Of a DNA stretch of 64,000 nt, positions 1-8,300 are shown piece after piece. The translations under genes and the position numbers were made by a program. Each line of letters begins with the position of its first letter. Position 1 is the first letter of the stretch. A model generated the notes under the pieces. The model had not been told where the DNA came from. It did not search any database and saw only the letters and a program-made list of their open reading frames with translations. This DNA comes from an uncultured Draconibacterium sp. (lineage in GTDB: Bacteria > Bacteroidota > Bacteroidia > Bacteroidales > Prolixibacteraceae): contig NZ_OY775905.1 in the NCBI RefSeq assembly GCF_963675065.1, positions 566,001-630,000 on the forward strand. The letters run 5' to 3'.

Positions 1-235
1 AAACTTCGCACTGGTAATCCAGATCGGCCAACTGCCGGGCCATTGCCAAGGCATCGCCACCATTGTTTCCAGGGCCGGCAAAAAACAATAGCCGTTCTTC
101 GGTTGAAAACTGTTGAACAATCCAGTTGGTCATTTGCAGCGAGGCGCGTTCCATCAAATCAATATCAGCAATGGGCTCGTTTTCGATGGTATATTTGTCG
201 ATAGCAGCTATTTGTTTTGTGGTAAATAATTTCAT
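1..235 (-). CDS. nnr: NAD(P)H-hydrate epimerase (YjeF N-terminal domain), 3' end outside window
   Basis: Partial gene: the first 78 codons are visible, read leftwards from an ATG at 235, and the frame stays open to the window edge. The protein begins MKLFTTKQIAAIDKYTIE and carries GPGNNGGDAL at residues 54-63, the nucleotide-binding signature of YjeF_N proteins, which epimerise damaged NAD(P)HX so it can be repaired. In many bacteria this domain is fused to an ADP/ATP-dependent dehydratase; whether that holds here cannot be seen. The start is preceded by a leader sequence (239-276) that also occurs upstream of the small gene starting at 29155. Family assignment is firm; the gene symbol assumes the usual bifunctional form. 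Confidence 0.85.
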   Translation of the reverse strand, partial: MKLFTTKQIAAIDKYTIENEPIADIDLMERASLQMTNWIVQQFSTEERLLFFAGPGNNGGDALAMARQLADLDYQCEV

Positions 236-238
236 CTG

Positions 239-276
239 TTTAGAATTGTTTATTTTTTGCAACAGATGGAACTCGC
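239..276 (-). repeat. Leader motif shared with 29158-29188 (copy A)
   Basis: On the minus strand an 11-base block GCGAGTTCCAT and a 17-base block AAATAAACAATTCTAAA occur in this order, ending 3 bases before the nnr start codon. The same two blocks, with a shorter gap between them, lie just before the unrelated small gene starting at 29155. Role unknown; a common 5' leader or remains of a small dispersed repeat are both possible. Confidence 0.6.
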
Positions 277-575
277 ATGTTTACAGTCATTCCCTTATTT
301 TTGAAGACTTTCTTATGCTCGTTTCATCTGATGATAAATCTGAAGGTTACAAACCAAAAAATGCTTTTGCTTTTTCAGCCTGCAACTATTGTTTTCTCTA
401 AATTATAAAAAAGGCAAGTGAATTTCAGAATTATAAACAATTTTCTTTAACAAAAAGCAGGAGACGAAAATTACGCCTGTAAGTAACTGGTTCTGATTAT
501 CAGCCTGCCAGCTTATGCTCCTTCTGTTAAAACGCTCATTACAAACTATAAAGACATGAACCAGACGAATATCAG

Positions 576-606
576 CTTGTTAAACCTTAAAAGATTTTTA
601 TATTTG
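576..606 (+). promoter_or_regulatory. Bacteroidota-type promoter of the first DUF819 gene
   Basis: CTTG at 576-579 is followed by a 19-base spacer and TATATTTG at 599-606, a full match to the TAnnTTTG -7 element. The predicted transcript start is near 613, giving a leader of about 27 bases before the ATG at 640. Confidence 0.7.
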
Positions 607-639
607 CCCACTTTGGTAAAACCATTGTAAAAGAATAGT

Positions 640-1890
640 ATGCAGGAAACAGAAGCACTTATTAAAAACGACGCAGTTGTATTAGGATTGTTATTGGCAT
701 TACTGGCCGCAATTTTCTATACCAGCAATTCGTCGAAACCCATTTTTAAGAAATTCTACAGCGTTATTCCGATGCTGTTACTCTGCTATTTTTTACCCAG
801 TTTGCTCACCACTTTTAACATTGTTGACGGCGAACATTCGCAGCTGTATTTTATGGCATCGCGCTACTTGTTGCCGGCAAGTTTGGTTTTACTAACACTC
901 AGTATTAACCTTAAAGAAGTGTTTAAACTGGGGAGCAAAGCACTAATTATGTTCCTTACCGGTACCGTTGGTGTTATTATTGGCGGGCCACTAGCTATTT
1001 TAGCAGCGTCGGCTATTAATCCTGATCTTGTTGGAGGAGCAGGCCCCGATGCTGTTTGGCGCGGAATGACCACCATTGCCGGAAGCTGGATTGGTGGTGG
1101 TGCCAACCAGGCTGCCATGTACGAGATCTTTAAACCATCGGATCATTTATACTCAATAATGATTACAGTTGATGTGCTGGTAGCCGAAGTATGGATGGCC
1201 ATTTTGCTGATTGGTGTTGGAAAATCAAAACAAATAGACAAATATTTTAAAGCCGACTCAAGTAGTGTTACCCAACTCAAAGATCACATGCACGAATTCA
1301 GTCAGCGGATAGCACGTATACCAAGCAGCACCGATATTATGGTTATTGCAGCCATCGGACTTGGCGTTACCGGATTTGCACATTTCGTATCCGACTGGAT
1401 CGCCCCTTACATCGAGGTTCATGCTCCGGCTTTAAACAAGTTTAGTTTAACTTCAAAATTCTTCTGGTTAATTATCCTTTCAACCACCATTGGTATTACG
1501 TTGTCGTTTACAAAACTCCGGAACTACGAAGGAGCGGGCGCATCAAAAATAGGTACTATCTTCATCTACATTCTGGTAGCAACCATTGGTATGAAAATGG
1601 ATGTTGGCAAAATCTTCGACAACCTCGGATTATTTTTGGTTGGCGGAATCTGGATGGCCATTCACGTTATTCTGCTTTTGATTGTGGGGAAATTAATCCG
1701 TGCACCTTATTTCTTCCTTGCGGTTGGTAGTAAGGCAAACATCGGAGGTGCGGCAAGTGCCCCGGTTGTGGCGGCTGCGTTTCACCCGTCGCTGGCACCG
1801 GTTGGTGTTTTACTGGCCGTTTTAGGTTATGCACTGGGAACCTACGGAGCGTGGATGTGCGGACTGCTAATGCAAGTGGCGGCACCTTAA
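640..1890 (+). CDS. DUF819 family integral membrane protein
   Basis: A 416-residue, strongly hydrophobic protein with about ten membrane segments and no signal peptide cleavage site. Glycine-rich segments such as IAGSWIGGGANQAAM (about residues 148-162) and the C-terminal KANIGGAASAPVVAAAF resemble the DUF819 (YjcL-like) family, thought to be transporters of unknown substrate. A related but clearly different copy of 384 residues lies at 6828-7982. The gene has its own promoter at 576-606 and converges with the receiver-domain gene, with only 18 bases between the stop codons and no visible terminator. Family confident, substrate unknown. Confidence 0.8.
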   Translation: MQETEALIKNDAVVLGLLLALLAAIFYTSNSSKPIFKKFYSVIPMLLLCYFLPSLLTTFNIVDGEHSQLYFMASRYLLPASLVLLTLSINLKEVFKLGSKALIMFLTGTVGVIIGGPLAILAASAINPDLVGGAGPDAVWRGMTTIAGSWIGGGANQAAMYEIFKPSDHLYSIMITVDVLVAEVWMAILLIGVGKSKQIDKYFKADSSSVTQLKDHMHEFSQRIARIPSSTDIMVIAAIGLGVTGFAHFVSDWIAPYIEVHAPALNKFSLTSKFFWLIILSTTIGITLSFTKLRNYEGAGASKIGTIFIYILVATIGMKMDVGKIFDNLGLFLVGGIWMAIHVILLLIVGKLIRAPYFFLAVGSKANIGGAASAPVVAAAFHPSLAPVGVLLAVLGYALGTYGAWMCGLLMQVAAP

Positions 1891-1908
1891 CCGAACTTTC
1901 TGATTCGT

Positions 1909-2403
1909 TTATCCGAACAGGTCAAAAATTTCGCGCAGGGCAACTAATACGACAATGGCAACTAAAATGGCCAGCGAAACAATCATGGCATTTCGCACAA
2001 AACGGTTTCGCTTTTCGAGCTCTATAACTTTCGATATTTTCCCTATTTTATTGTACACCTTTTTAAGGGCAATATCATTGTCTTTTATAATGTAATCGTA
2101 GGCACCGTATTTTATCGAATTCACAGCCACTTCCATGTCTTCATGCGAAGTGAGAAAAATAAACTCGCTACGTTCGCTGACTTTTTTTACTGCCTGTAAA
2201 ACGGCAATTCCCGTAGTATCATTCAAATGATAATCCTCAATAACAATATCAGGACGATCGCCTTTGTTTACAGCCTCCAAACAATCCTCGGCATTATAAA
2301 ACGATTTTATCCTTTTCATACCTTGTTTCCGAAGAAATTCAACCACCAGTTTGTGGTATAGTTTGTTGTCTTCAACTACGAAAATTAATAGATTCTTATT
2401 CAC
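1909..2403 (-). CDS. Stand-alone response-regulator receiver with C-terminal membrane anchor
   Basis: A 164-residue protein with a complete CheY-like receiver domain (about residues 5-122): acidic pair E11-D12, phospho-acceptor D57 in IEDYHL, T85 in FLTSHED and K107 in IIKDND. It has no DNA-binding or enzymatic output domain. Instead a charged linker (about 123-138) leads to one hydrophobic helix (about 139-157) and a short tail, so the receiver is probably tethered to the inner membrane facing the cytoplasm. No histidine kinase gene is nearby. It may act as a phosphate sink or recruit a partner at the membrane; this is inference. A promoter is suggested at 2434-2462. Confidence 0.85.
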   Translation of the reverse strand: MNKNLLIFVVEDNKLYHKLVVEFLRKQGMKRIKSFYNAEDCLEAVNKGDRPDIVIEDYHLNDTTGIAVLQAVKKVSERSEFIFLTSHEDMEVAVNSIKYGAYDYIIKDNDIALKKVYNKIGKISKVIELEKRNRFVRNAMIVSLAILVAIVVLVALREIFDLFG

Positions 2404-2433
2404 AATTGTTAGCTTTTTGGTGTATTTAACATT

Positions 2434-2462
2434 TAAATGTACGATTAATTATTTATTTTCAA
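2434..2462 (-). promoter_or_regulatory. Probable promoter of the receiver gene
   Basis: On the minus strand TTG (2462-2460) is followed by an 18-base spacer and TACATTTA (2441-2434), one base off TAnnTTTG. The start would lie about 24 bases before the ATG at 2403. Confidence 0.5.
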
Positions 2463-2553
2463 CCACTCCGGTTACTCCCAACTATTTACCAGAGTTCAAT
2501 TCTACTGTTCCAAATTCTTTTGTACTTTAGCCCGAAATCAAAAAAATGTAATC

Positions 2554-3363
2554 ATGAAAAACTATATTTTTCTTTCCCTCATCTTCTTTCTAATTGGCAC
2601 ACAACCCCTTGGTGCACAAGAAACAAAGTATGCCACCGACGAAAATATTCAGTACACATCTGACGCCTCGGAATATGCACAGGAGCGTTGCAAACTCGAT
2701 ATATATTACCCGGAAAATAAAACTGATTTTATTACAGTTATTTGGTTTCATGGCGGCGGAATAACAGGTGGAAATAAATTTATTCCCGAGAAATTAAAAG
2801 AACAGGGAATTGCAGTGGTGGCAGTAAACTATCGTTTGTCGCCAAAAGTTAAATGCCCGGTTTATATTGAGGATGCGGCAGCGGCAGTGGCCTGGACCTT
2901 TAAAAACATCGAGAAATATGGAGGAAGTAAAGATAAGATCGTTGTTAGCGGACATTCGGCCGGCGGCTACCTCACCAGCATGGTTGGTTTAGACAAACAT
3001 TACCTTGCTGCCCACGATATAAATGCCGACGACATTGCCATGCTGATACCTTTTAGTGGCCATACCATTACTCATTTTACTGTTCGCGATGAAAGAGGAA
3101 TTCCGGGAACACAAGCTATTGTTGATGAATATGCGCCACTTTATTTTGTTCGCCCCGATGCTCCTCCCACAATATTTATTACCGGCGATCGCGAACAGGA
3201 AATGCTGGGCCGTTACGAAGAGAATGCCTATATGTGGCGCATGATGAAAGTGGCCGGACATAAAAACTGCAAACTAATGGAACTCGATGGTTTTAATCAC
3301 GGCGAAATGGCCTCGCCGGCTCTTGAAGTCTTATTAAAAGAGATCAGAGTACTCGACAAATAA
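2554..3363 (+). CDS. Secreted alpha/beta hydrolase (carboxylesterase-like)
   Basis: A 269-residue protein with a cleavable signal peptide (hydrophobic stretch ending near A21-Q22). The mature part is an esterase of the hormone-sensitive-lipase/BD-FAE type: oxyanion-hole motif HGGG at 66-69, nucleophile elbow GHSAGG with Ser135, and probable Asp212 (ITGD) and His249 (FNHGE) completing the triad. It would hydrolyse an ester, acting in the periplasm or at the cell surface; the substrate cannot be told. The gene is followed after 10 bases by a second secreted hydrolase and then a GNAT gene, so the three probably form one transcript. A weak -7-like TACTTTAG lies at 2523-2530. Confidence 0.82.
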   Translation: MKNYIFLSLIFFLIGTQPLGAQETKYATDENIQYTSDASEYAQERCKLDIYYPENKTDFITVIWFHGGGITGGNKFIPEKLKEQGIAVVAVNYRLSPKVKCPVYIEDAAAAVAWTFKNIEKYGGSKDKIVVSGHSAGGYLTSMVGLDKHYLAAHDINADDIAMLIPFSGHTITHFTVRDERGIPGTQAIVDEYAPLYFVRPDAPPTIFITGDREQEMLGRYEENAYMWRMMKVAGHKNCKLMELDGFNHGEMASPALEVLLKEIRVLDK

Positions 3364-3373
3364 AACAAATGCC

Positions 3374-4774
3374 ATGAAACGTTATACAATCGGACTGACA
3401 ACCATGCTCTTGCTAGGTTTTTTATTCTCAGGAATGGCAAATGCCCAGGAACAGGATTTGACAGGAAACTGGTCGGGGAAAATTACACTCCCAACCGGAG
3501 AACTGGAAATGATCTTTAAAATCACTCACAACGATGGAAAATACGAGGCCAAAATGGATGTGCCTAAACAAGGTGCTACCAATGTGCCGGTTGGTGATGT
3601 ATTGGTGATTGGCGATAGTGTGTCGATTGCAGTTCCCGTCATCATGGGCAATTATTCAGGCAATTTTTCAACGCCCGACTCGGTTACCGGAAAATGGAAG
3701 CAGAACGGAATGTCATTCGATGTAAACCTTGTACGAATTGGTGAAGTGGCTCCTTTGCAGCGTCCGCAAACACCGGAACCGCCATTCCCATATCTTTCAG
3801 AACAAGTGGAATACATCAATCCGGAGTCGGGCTTAAAACTGGCCGGAACAATTACCATCCCGAAAGATGCCAAAGCATGCCCGGCGGTGGTAATGATTAA
3901 AGGATCGGGAGCTCAAGATCGTGATGAAACGATATTCGGACACAAACCTTTTGCTGTAATCGCTGATTATCTGACCAGAAACGGGATTGCCGTTTTACGT
4001 GTTGACGACCGAGGTATTGGCGGCTCGGAAGGAAGTGTTTCCTCATCAACAAGCCTGGATTTTGTTAGCGACGTAGTGGCCGGGGTAGAGTTTTTGAAAG
4101 ACAGAAAAGAGATTAATCCGAAAAAGATTGGTTTGATCGGACACAGCGAAGGTGGACTAATTGCTCCGATTGCAGCAACCAAATCACAAGACGTTGCATT
4201 TATAGTAATGATGGCCGGCCCCGGAACTGTGGGTGAACAAATTTTATACGAACAGGCAGCTTTAATTGCAAAAGCTGCTGGTCTACCCGATTTATCGATT
4301 AAGCAGCAAAAACTAACGCAGCAGAAAATTTTTGATGTACTGAAAAGTGAACCAGACACTGCCAAAGCAAAGGAAAAACTGCGTGAAACACTTTCGCAAG
4401 GGATGTATGCAGGAATGAACGACAGCATGAAAAAAGCCATCGATGCAGAGATATCGAATGTAAACTCTACGTGGTTTCGTTTTTTTCTCACTTACGACCC
4501 AAAGCCGACGTTGGCAAAGGTTAAATGTCCGGCGCTCGCACTTAACGGAGCAAAAGACCTGCAGGTACCTGTATCGAACCTTGCAGCGATTATAAAAGCC
4601 GTAAATTCAGGAGCAAACATGAATGTTGATACCGTTCGGTTTGCCAATCACAATCATTTATTTCAAAACTGCGAAACGGGTTCGACAGCTGAGTATTCGC
4701 AAATTAAAGAAACCATCGATCCGGAAGTTCTAAAAACGATGAAAGACTGGATCGTGAAGCAAACTAAAAAATAA
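3374..4774 (+). CDS. Secreted alpha/beta hydrolase with N-terminal lipocalin-like domain
   Basis: A 466-residue protein with a signal peptide (cleavage near residues 24-25, ANAQ). Residues about 28-125 form a beta-rich domain starting LTGNWSGKI, of the kind often found before hydrolase domains in Bacteroidota. Residues about 145-465 are a hydrolase with GHSEGG around Ser258, a probable acid Asp395 (NGAKDLQVP) and His428 (ANHNHLF). The family is related to serine esterases and S9-type peptidases; the reaction here is unknown. It sits 10 bases after the previous hydrolase gene and 1 base before the acetyltransferase gene, implying co-transcription. Confidence 0.82.
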   Translation: MKRYTIGLTTMLLLGFLFSGMANAQEQDLTGNWSGKITLPTGELEMIFKITHNDGKYEAKMDVPKQGATNVPVGDVLVIGDSVSIAVPVIMGNYSGNFSTPDSVTGKWKQNGMSFDVNLVRIGEVAPLQRPQTPEPPFPYLSEQVEYINPESGLKLAGTITIPKDAKACPAVVMIKGSGAQDRDETIFGHKPFAVIADYLTRNGIAVLRVDDRGIGGSEGSVSSSTSLDFVSDVVAGVEFLKDRKEINPKKIGLIGHSEGGLIAPIAATKSQDVAFIVMMAGPGTVGEQILYEQAALIAKAAGLPDLSIKQQKLTQQKIFDVLKSEPDTAKAKEKLRETLSQGMYAGMNDSMKKAIDAEISNVNSTWFRFFLTYDPKPTLAKVKCPALALNGAKDLQVPVSNLAAIIKAVNSGANMNVDTVRFANHNHLFQNCETGSTAEYSQIKETIDPEVLKTMKDWIVKQTKK

Positions 4775-4775
4775 A

Positions 4776-5309
4776 ATGCAACTTAACACCAAACGACTAG
4801 TTTTACGTCCACTAACTATAAACGATAAGCACTCTCTTTTAGCCTATCGATCGGATGCAGAGGCAAACAAATACCAGGGCTGGATTCCGAAAACACTTGA
4901 CGATGTAGAAATCTTTTTTGGAAAGTTATCTGCAGAATGTAATGTACCCGACACCTGGTTTCAACTGGCCGTGGTTGAAAAAAATAATAACGAACTAATT
5001 GGCGACATCGGCATTCATTTTATCGACGAGCAACAAGTTGAGATAGGCTACACCATTGCCAAACAACACCAGGGTTTGGGGTTTGCCACCGAAGCGTCAA
5101 AAGCGGTTATCGACTACCTGTTTGGCGCATTGAAAAAACACCGGATTACTGCCTCCATCGATCCCGAAAATATCGCATCGGTTGCATTACTCGAGAAACT
5201 TGGGTTTAGAAAAGAAGCACATTTAAAAGAAAGCCTCTTGATAAATGGCCAATGGGTTGATGATGTAATTTATGCGCTGTTGGCAAAAGAGTGGAAAGTG
5301 ATCGACTGA
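4776..5309 (+). CDS. GNAT family N-acetyltransferase (RimJ/RimL type)
   Basis: A 177-residue cytoplasmic protein. It opens with LNTKRLVLRPLTINDK, typical of Acetyltransf_3 enzymes, and has the acetyl-CoA pyrophosphate-binding motif QHQGLGFATEA (about residues 98-108), then the usual NxxSxxxLEKLGF-like segment (ENIASVALLEKLGF). It should transfer an acetyl group from acetyl-CoA to an amine on a small molecule or protein N-terminus; the substrate is unknown. The start codon lies 1 base after the stop of the hydrolase gene, so translation is probably coupled. Confidence 0.85.
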   Translation: MQLNTKRLVLRPLTINDKHSLLAYRSDAEANKYQGWIPKTLDDVEIFFGKLSAECNVPDTWFQLAVVEKNNNELIGDIGIHFIDEQQVEIGYTIAKQHQGLGFATEASKAVIDYLFGALKKHRITASIDPENIASVALLEKLGFRKEAHLKESLLINGQWVDDVIYALLAKEWKVID

Positions 5310-5329
5310 GTTGTCAGGTTAGCCTAACA

Positions 5330-6688
5330 TTAGGGTTCAGGGACATACCACTCATTGTTTTTTAAATCAACTCCTCCATTCATTTCTTCCTGAACCACTC
5401 TATCGATGATCCAGATTCCTTTTAGTGCCATATTTTCAAAAGTATCTATTCCAATCTCCTCAAAACCAACTCTTGTTCGCTGAATGTCAAAACGGTTGGA
5501 AAACTTTCTGCCAAAAGCATTTTCAACGCCCTCTTTTCCAATCATAAACCCAATTAATCCGCCCCAAGTAGCAGTGGGATTGTCAGCATCCCAACCGCAG
5601 AGGGTTCCTATTTTAATTGTCTCAACCAAATCACCTTCGCCATAAAACAAACTAACCAAACTTGCTGCAAAGTTGATCCCGGCAGCAAAACAAGCATTAC
5701 AATACAAGTTCCGCGATGTCATATCATATCCATCGGCCTGATTAAGCTGATAACGTGTATAAACCGAATCCCGGGCCTGTTCCCACGGAATGCCTTCGGT
5801 GTATTTTGATTTTACAAACTCATACATTTTGCCGGAATAAGAATTTTCAGGAAGGCGTTCTTTGGCGTTTTCGGCCATCCAAAGTAGCTGCTCTTTCCGC
5901 GTCAAGGATTTATCAACTACAGATGCCAGCGAAAACATCGTTACATAAAATTCCGAAATCCACTGGCTGTTTTCGCGTGCAGTATTCTGAATTGGCAACT
6001 GCGCCATTTTCAGCGCAATATCAGGTCGTGCAGGGGCAAACAAACCAAAAACTTCGGTAGTTAACTGCGCATCAATCATTTCATATTCAGGATTATTTCC
6101 CGGATCGCCGGTTGCTGGCGGCACCAATCCTTCCTGCATTAAATCGAAAGCCTTTTGGTTCGACACCCACAAATAGTTTTCTTCATCCAGTTTAATATGC
6201 TCCAGCCATCCCTCGCGAATTTTTTCGCCCGTTAATAACGATGTTTGGTATTTTAATAAAAGTTCCTGATAAATGTATTCGATATCCGTATCGTCGTCAG
6301 CTCCCCAAACACTATCAACATCAGCAAACACAAAATCAATTACAGGTGACAAATCACTCGGAATACCTTCGCCCCAGATACTTGGCTGATCAGTTTTTCC
6401 CCAGTCATTTCGGGTATAAAAATCACCGGTTTTTATTTCGCCAATGTTTCCTATTTTATCCATCTCAGTAACTAAACCAGTCCAGTTAGCAATGCAGGTC
6501 CCCAGCCAAAAGCCCTGAAGTTTTTTGTAATAATCTTCCCTGCTAATGGTTCTGTCTGTGCTTTTTGGAGAGTAGCTCTCATACACAAGATTTGGATCTT
6601 GTGCAATCTCTGATGTTTTAGTGCAACTGGTGGTAACTGCAAAAATGGCTATCAATAGAAAGGAATACAGGGAAAAGTCGTTTTTCAT
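5330..6688 (-). CDS. ADP-ribosylglycohydrolase-like lipoprotein
   Basis: A 452-residue protein with a lipoprotein signal peptide: hydrophobic core, then VTTSC with the lipid-carrying Cys22. The rest matches the ADP-ribosylglycohydrolase (DraG/ARH) fold: LQGFWLGTCIANWTG near 58-71 in place of the family's G-rich opening, the metal-binding DDDTD at 131-135, and GWDADNPTATWGGLIG at 365-380 where DraG has its second aspartate pair (here D367, D369). DraG enzymes remove ADP-ribose from proteins using magnesium, but an exported lipid-anchored member probably acts on another glycoside. It is divergent from the DUF819 gene at 6828 across 139 bp. Family good; reaction uncertain. Confidence 0.8.
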   Translation of the reverse strand: MKNDFSLYSFLLIAIFAVTTSCTKTSEIAQDPNLVYESYSPKSTDRTISREDYYKKLQGFWLGTCIANWTGLVTEMDKIGNIGEIKTGDFYTRNDWGKTDQPSIWGEGIPSDLSPVIDFVFADVDSVWGADDDTDIEYIYQELLLKYQTSLLTGEKIREGWLEHIKLDEENYLWVSNQKAFDLMQEGLVPPATGDPGNNPEYEMIDAQLTTEVFGLFAPARPDIALKMAQLPIQNTARENSQWISEFYVTMFSLASVVDKSLTRKEQLLWMAENAKERLPENSYSGKMYEFVKSKYTEGIPWEQARDSVYTRYQLNQADGYDMTSRNLYCNACFAAGINFAASLVSLFYGEGDLVETIKIGTLCGWDADNPTATWGGLIGFMIGKEGVENAFGRKFSNRFDIQRTRVGFEEIGIDTFENMALKGIWIIDRVVQEEMNGGVDLKNNEWYVPEP

Positions 6689-6768
6689 TTTTTATAAATA
6701 TTTTTCATCTGGTGTTCTTGCGCAAGTTAATATTTTAAGCAAAATACATTATCGAGAATAATGACCAG

Positions 6769-6799
6769 TTTGTAGTTTCTCCTCATTCTGATATCTTTA
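6769..6799 (+). promoter_or_regulatory. Promoter of the second DUF819 gene
   Basis: TTTG at 6769-6772, a 19-base spacer and TATCTTTA at 6792-6799 give a near-consensus Bacteroidota promoter. The predicted transcript start is near 6806, about 22 bases before the ATG at 6828. Confidence 0.7.
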
Positions 6800-6827
6800 C
6801 CGCCCGATAAGGGAAATATTTAAAACT

Positions 6828-7982
6828 ATGGAGACACCGTTTCTGGCGTTGATTATTCTGTTTGTTATCACTCCTGTTGTTGTTATTTATCTCGAAGGTA
6901 AGTTTTCTATCCTAAAGAAAATTGGTGCCGTGCTTATTTGTTACGGTGTTGGTTTAATTATTGGCAATATGGGCGTACTGCCTCCGGGAGCCGAGAAATA
7001 CCAAAATATGCTTACCGATATTACCATTCCGCTGGCCTTGCCCTTAATTCTATTTTCGGTTGATGTACGTTCGTGGTTTAAAATGGCCCGATCGGCATTT
7101 TTAGCGCTTGCTACCGGATTAATTTCGGTATTGTTAATCGTAATTATCGGTTATTTTATTTTCAGAAACGACATTGAAAACATTTGGCAGGTGGCCGGAA
7201 TGCTGGTAGGTGTGTACACCGGCGGAACACCTAATATGGCCGCCATGAAAACAGCTTTAAATGTTTCGCAGGAGTTGTACATTATGACTCACACTTACGA
7301 CCTGACACTGGGTGCCATTTACCTGGTTTTTATTCTTTCCATTGGGCAAAAAGTTTTTCTCTGGTTTTTGCCGCCTTTTAAACCGGTTAAAACCGAAGAA
7401 ACAGCCGTTGCAGAAATGAATACGGAAGAAGAGTTTGAATCGTACGACGGGATGTTGAAGAAAAAAACCTTACTGCCGTTAATTGGTGCATTTGGAATTT
7501 CGGTGGCCATTCTTGGCGTGAGTTACAGCATCAGCCTGCTTTTGCCAAAAGAATATCAAACTGCCGTAGTTATTCTGCTTATCACCACCTTCGGAATTGC
7601 CTTTTCGTTTGTACCCAAAATAAAAGCCATAAAAAAGACCTTTCAACTGGGCATGTACCTCATTCTTATTTTTTGTTTAACCGTTGCCTCCCTGGCCGAC
7701 ATCAGCAAATTATCGAATATCTCATTTTCGCTATTCTATTATGTGGCATTGGCGGTTTACGGATCACACATTATTCACATAGCTCTGGCCCGTATTTTTA
7801 AAATTGATGCCGATACGGTGATCATTTCTACCAGCGCGCTAATTTGCTCGCCACCGTTTGTTCCGGTGGTTGCAGGCGCATTAAAAAACCGCCAGGTTAT
7901 TTTAACCGGACTGGTAGTTGGAATTGCCGGTTATGCCGTTGGAAATTATTTGGGGGTAATTGTTGCTTATCTATTAAAATAA
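6828..7982 (+). CDS. DUF819 family integral membrane protein (second copy)
   Basis: A 384-residue protein with about ten membrane segments. It has the family's glycine-rich segments (VGVYTGGTPNMAAMKTAL about residues 126-143, CSPPFVPVVAGAL near the end) and a C-terminus ending VGNYLGVIVAYLLK. It is a distant relative of the protein at 640-1890. Its last roughly 85 bases are matched by a stand-alone remnant at 27598-27684, on the other side of the adhesin operon. A promoter lies at 6769-6799. DUF819 proteins are presumed transporters; the divergent ADP-ribosylglycohydrolase-like lipoprotein could process what it moves, but that is speculation. Confidence 0.82.
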   Translation: METPFLALIILFVITPVVVIYLEGKFSILKKIGAVLICYGVGLIIGNMGVLPPGAEKYQNMLTDITIPLALPLILFSVDVRSWFKMARSAFLALATGLISVLLIVIIGYFIFRNDIENIWQVAGMLVGVYTGGTPNMAAMKTALNVSQELYIMTHTYDLTLGAIYLVFILSIGQKVFLWFLPPFKPVKTEETAVAEMNTEEEFESYDGMLKKKTLLPLIGAFGISVAILGVSYSISLLLPKEYQTAVVILLITTFGIAFSFVPKIKAIKKTFQLGMYLILIFCLTVASLADISKLSNISFSLFYYVALAVYGSHIIHIALARIFKIDADTVIISTSALICSPPFVPVVAGALKNRQVILTGLVVGIAGYAVGNYLGVIVAYLLK

Positions 7983-8300
7983 TACCCTAAAAGAAAATCG
8001 AACAACGCATTTAAAATCCTCGCAGCCACAAAACACCCTCTTGTTTCATCTTAGAAAAAGTATTTATATTGAAAACTAATAGTTTATAAATCATATGTAT
8101 ATTTTGTTAGTTTTGTAAGTGTTGACCAATGAAATACAATATTTGATGAATCGCTTGAACAGGTATATCTCCTATCCTCAAATGATTCCATTTTAAATAA
8201 GTAGTTGTAAAGCACCTGATGGTTAGATACAGAATCTAAAAGTCCATTTAATTCAGATGCTTATCGTAGTGTATTGTGTGATAATAATAAAAACAAAAAT
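7983..8300 (+). promoter_or_regulatory. Leader and promoter region of the adhesin operon
   Basis: This 318-bp AT-rich stretch has no gene. TAGTTTTG at 8108-8115 matches the -7 element, although only a weak TTTA lies near the expected -33 site. If used, the transcript would carry a leader of about 180 bases before the ATG at 8301, long for this window. I see no terminator for the preceding DUF819 gene and no clear riboswitch fold. Confidence 0.4.

Larger units (their letters stand above)
236..639. other. Divergent intergenic region, about 400 bp
   Basis: This stretch separates the leftward nnr gene from the rightward DUF819 gene. It holds the shared leader motif (239-276) on the left and a good promoter (576-606) on the right. 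I see no convincing gene in the middle; the short open frames there have no recognisable protein character. Confidence 0.6.

Noticed and set aside
126..401. 91-codon open frame on the plus strand
   Set aside because: It runs antisense through the start of the nnr gene and into non-coding DNA, has no family character and no promoter or ribosome site.
5310..5329. GTTAGCCTAAC palindrome between convergent genes
   Set aside because: The arms leave almost no loop, so it cannot form a terminator hairpin, and no T run follows.
8274..8300. TTG at 8274 as the adhesin start
   Set aside because: The ATG at 8301 is followed at once by a typical signal peptide; the extra nine residues are polar and would weaken it.
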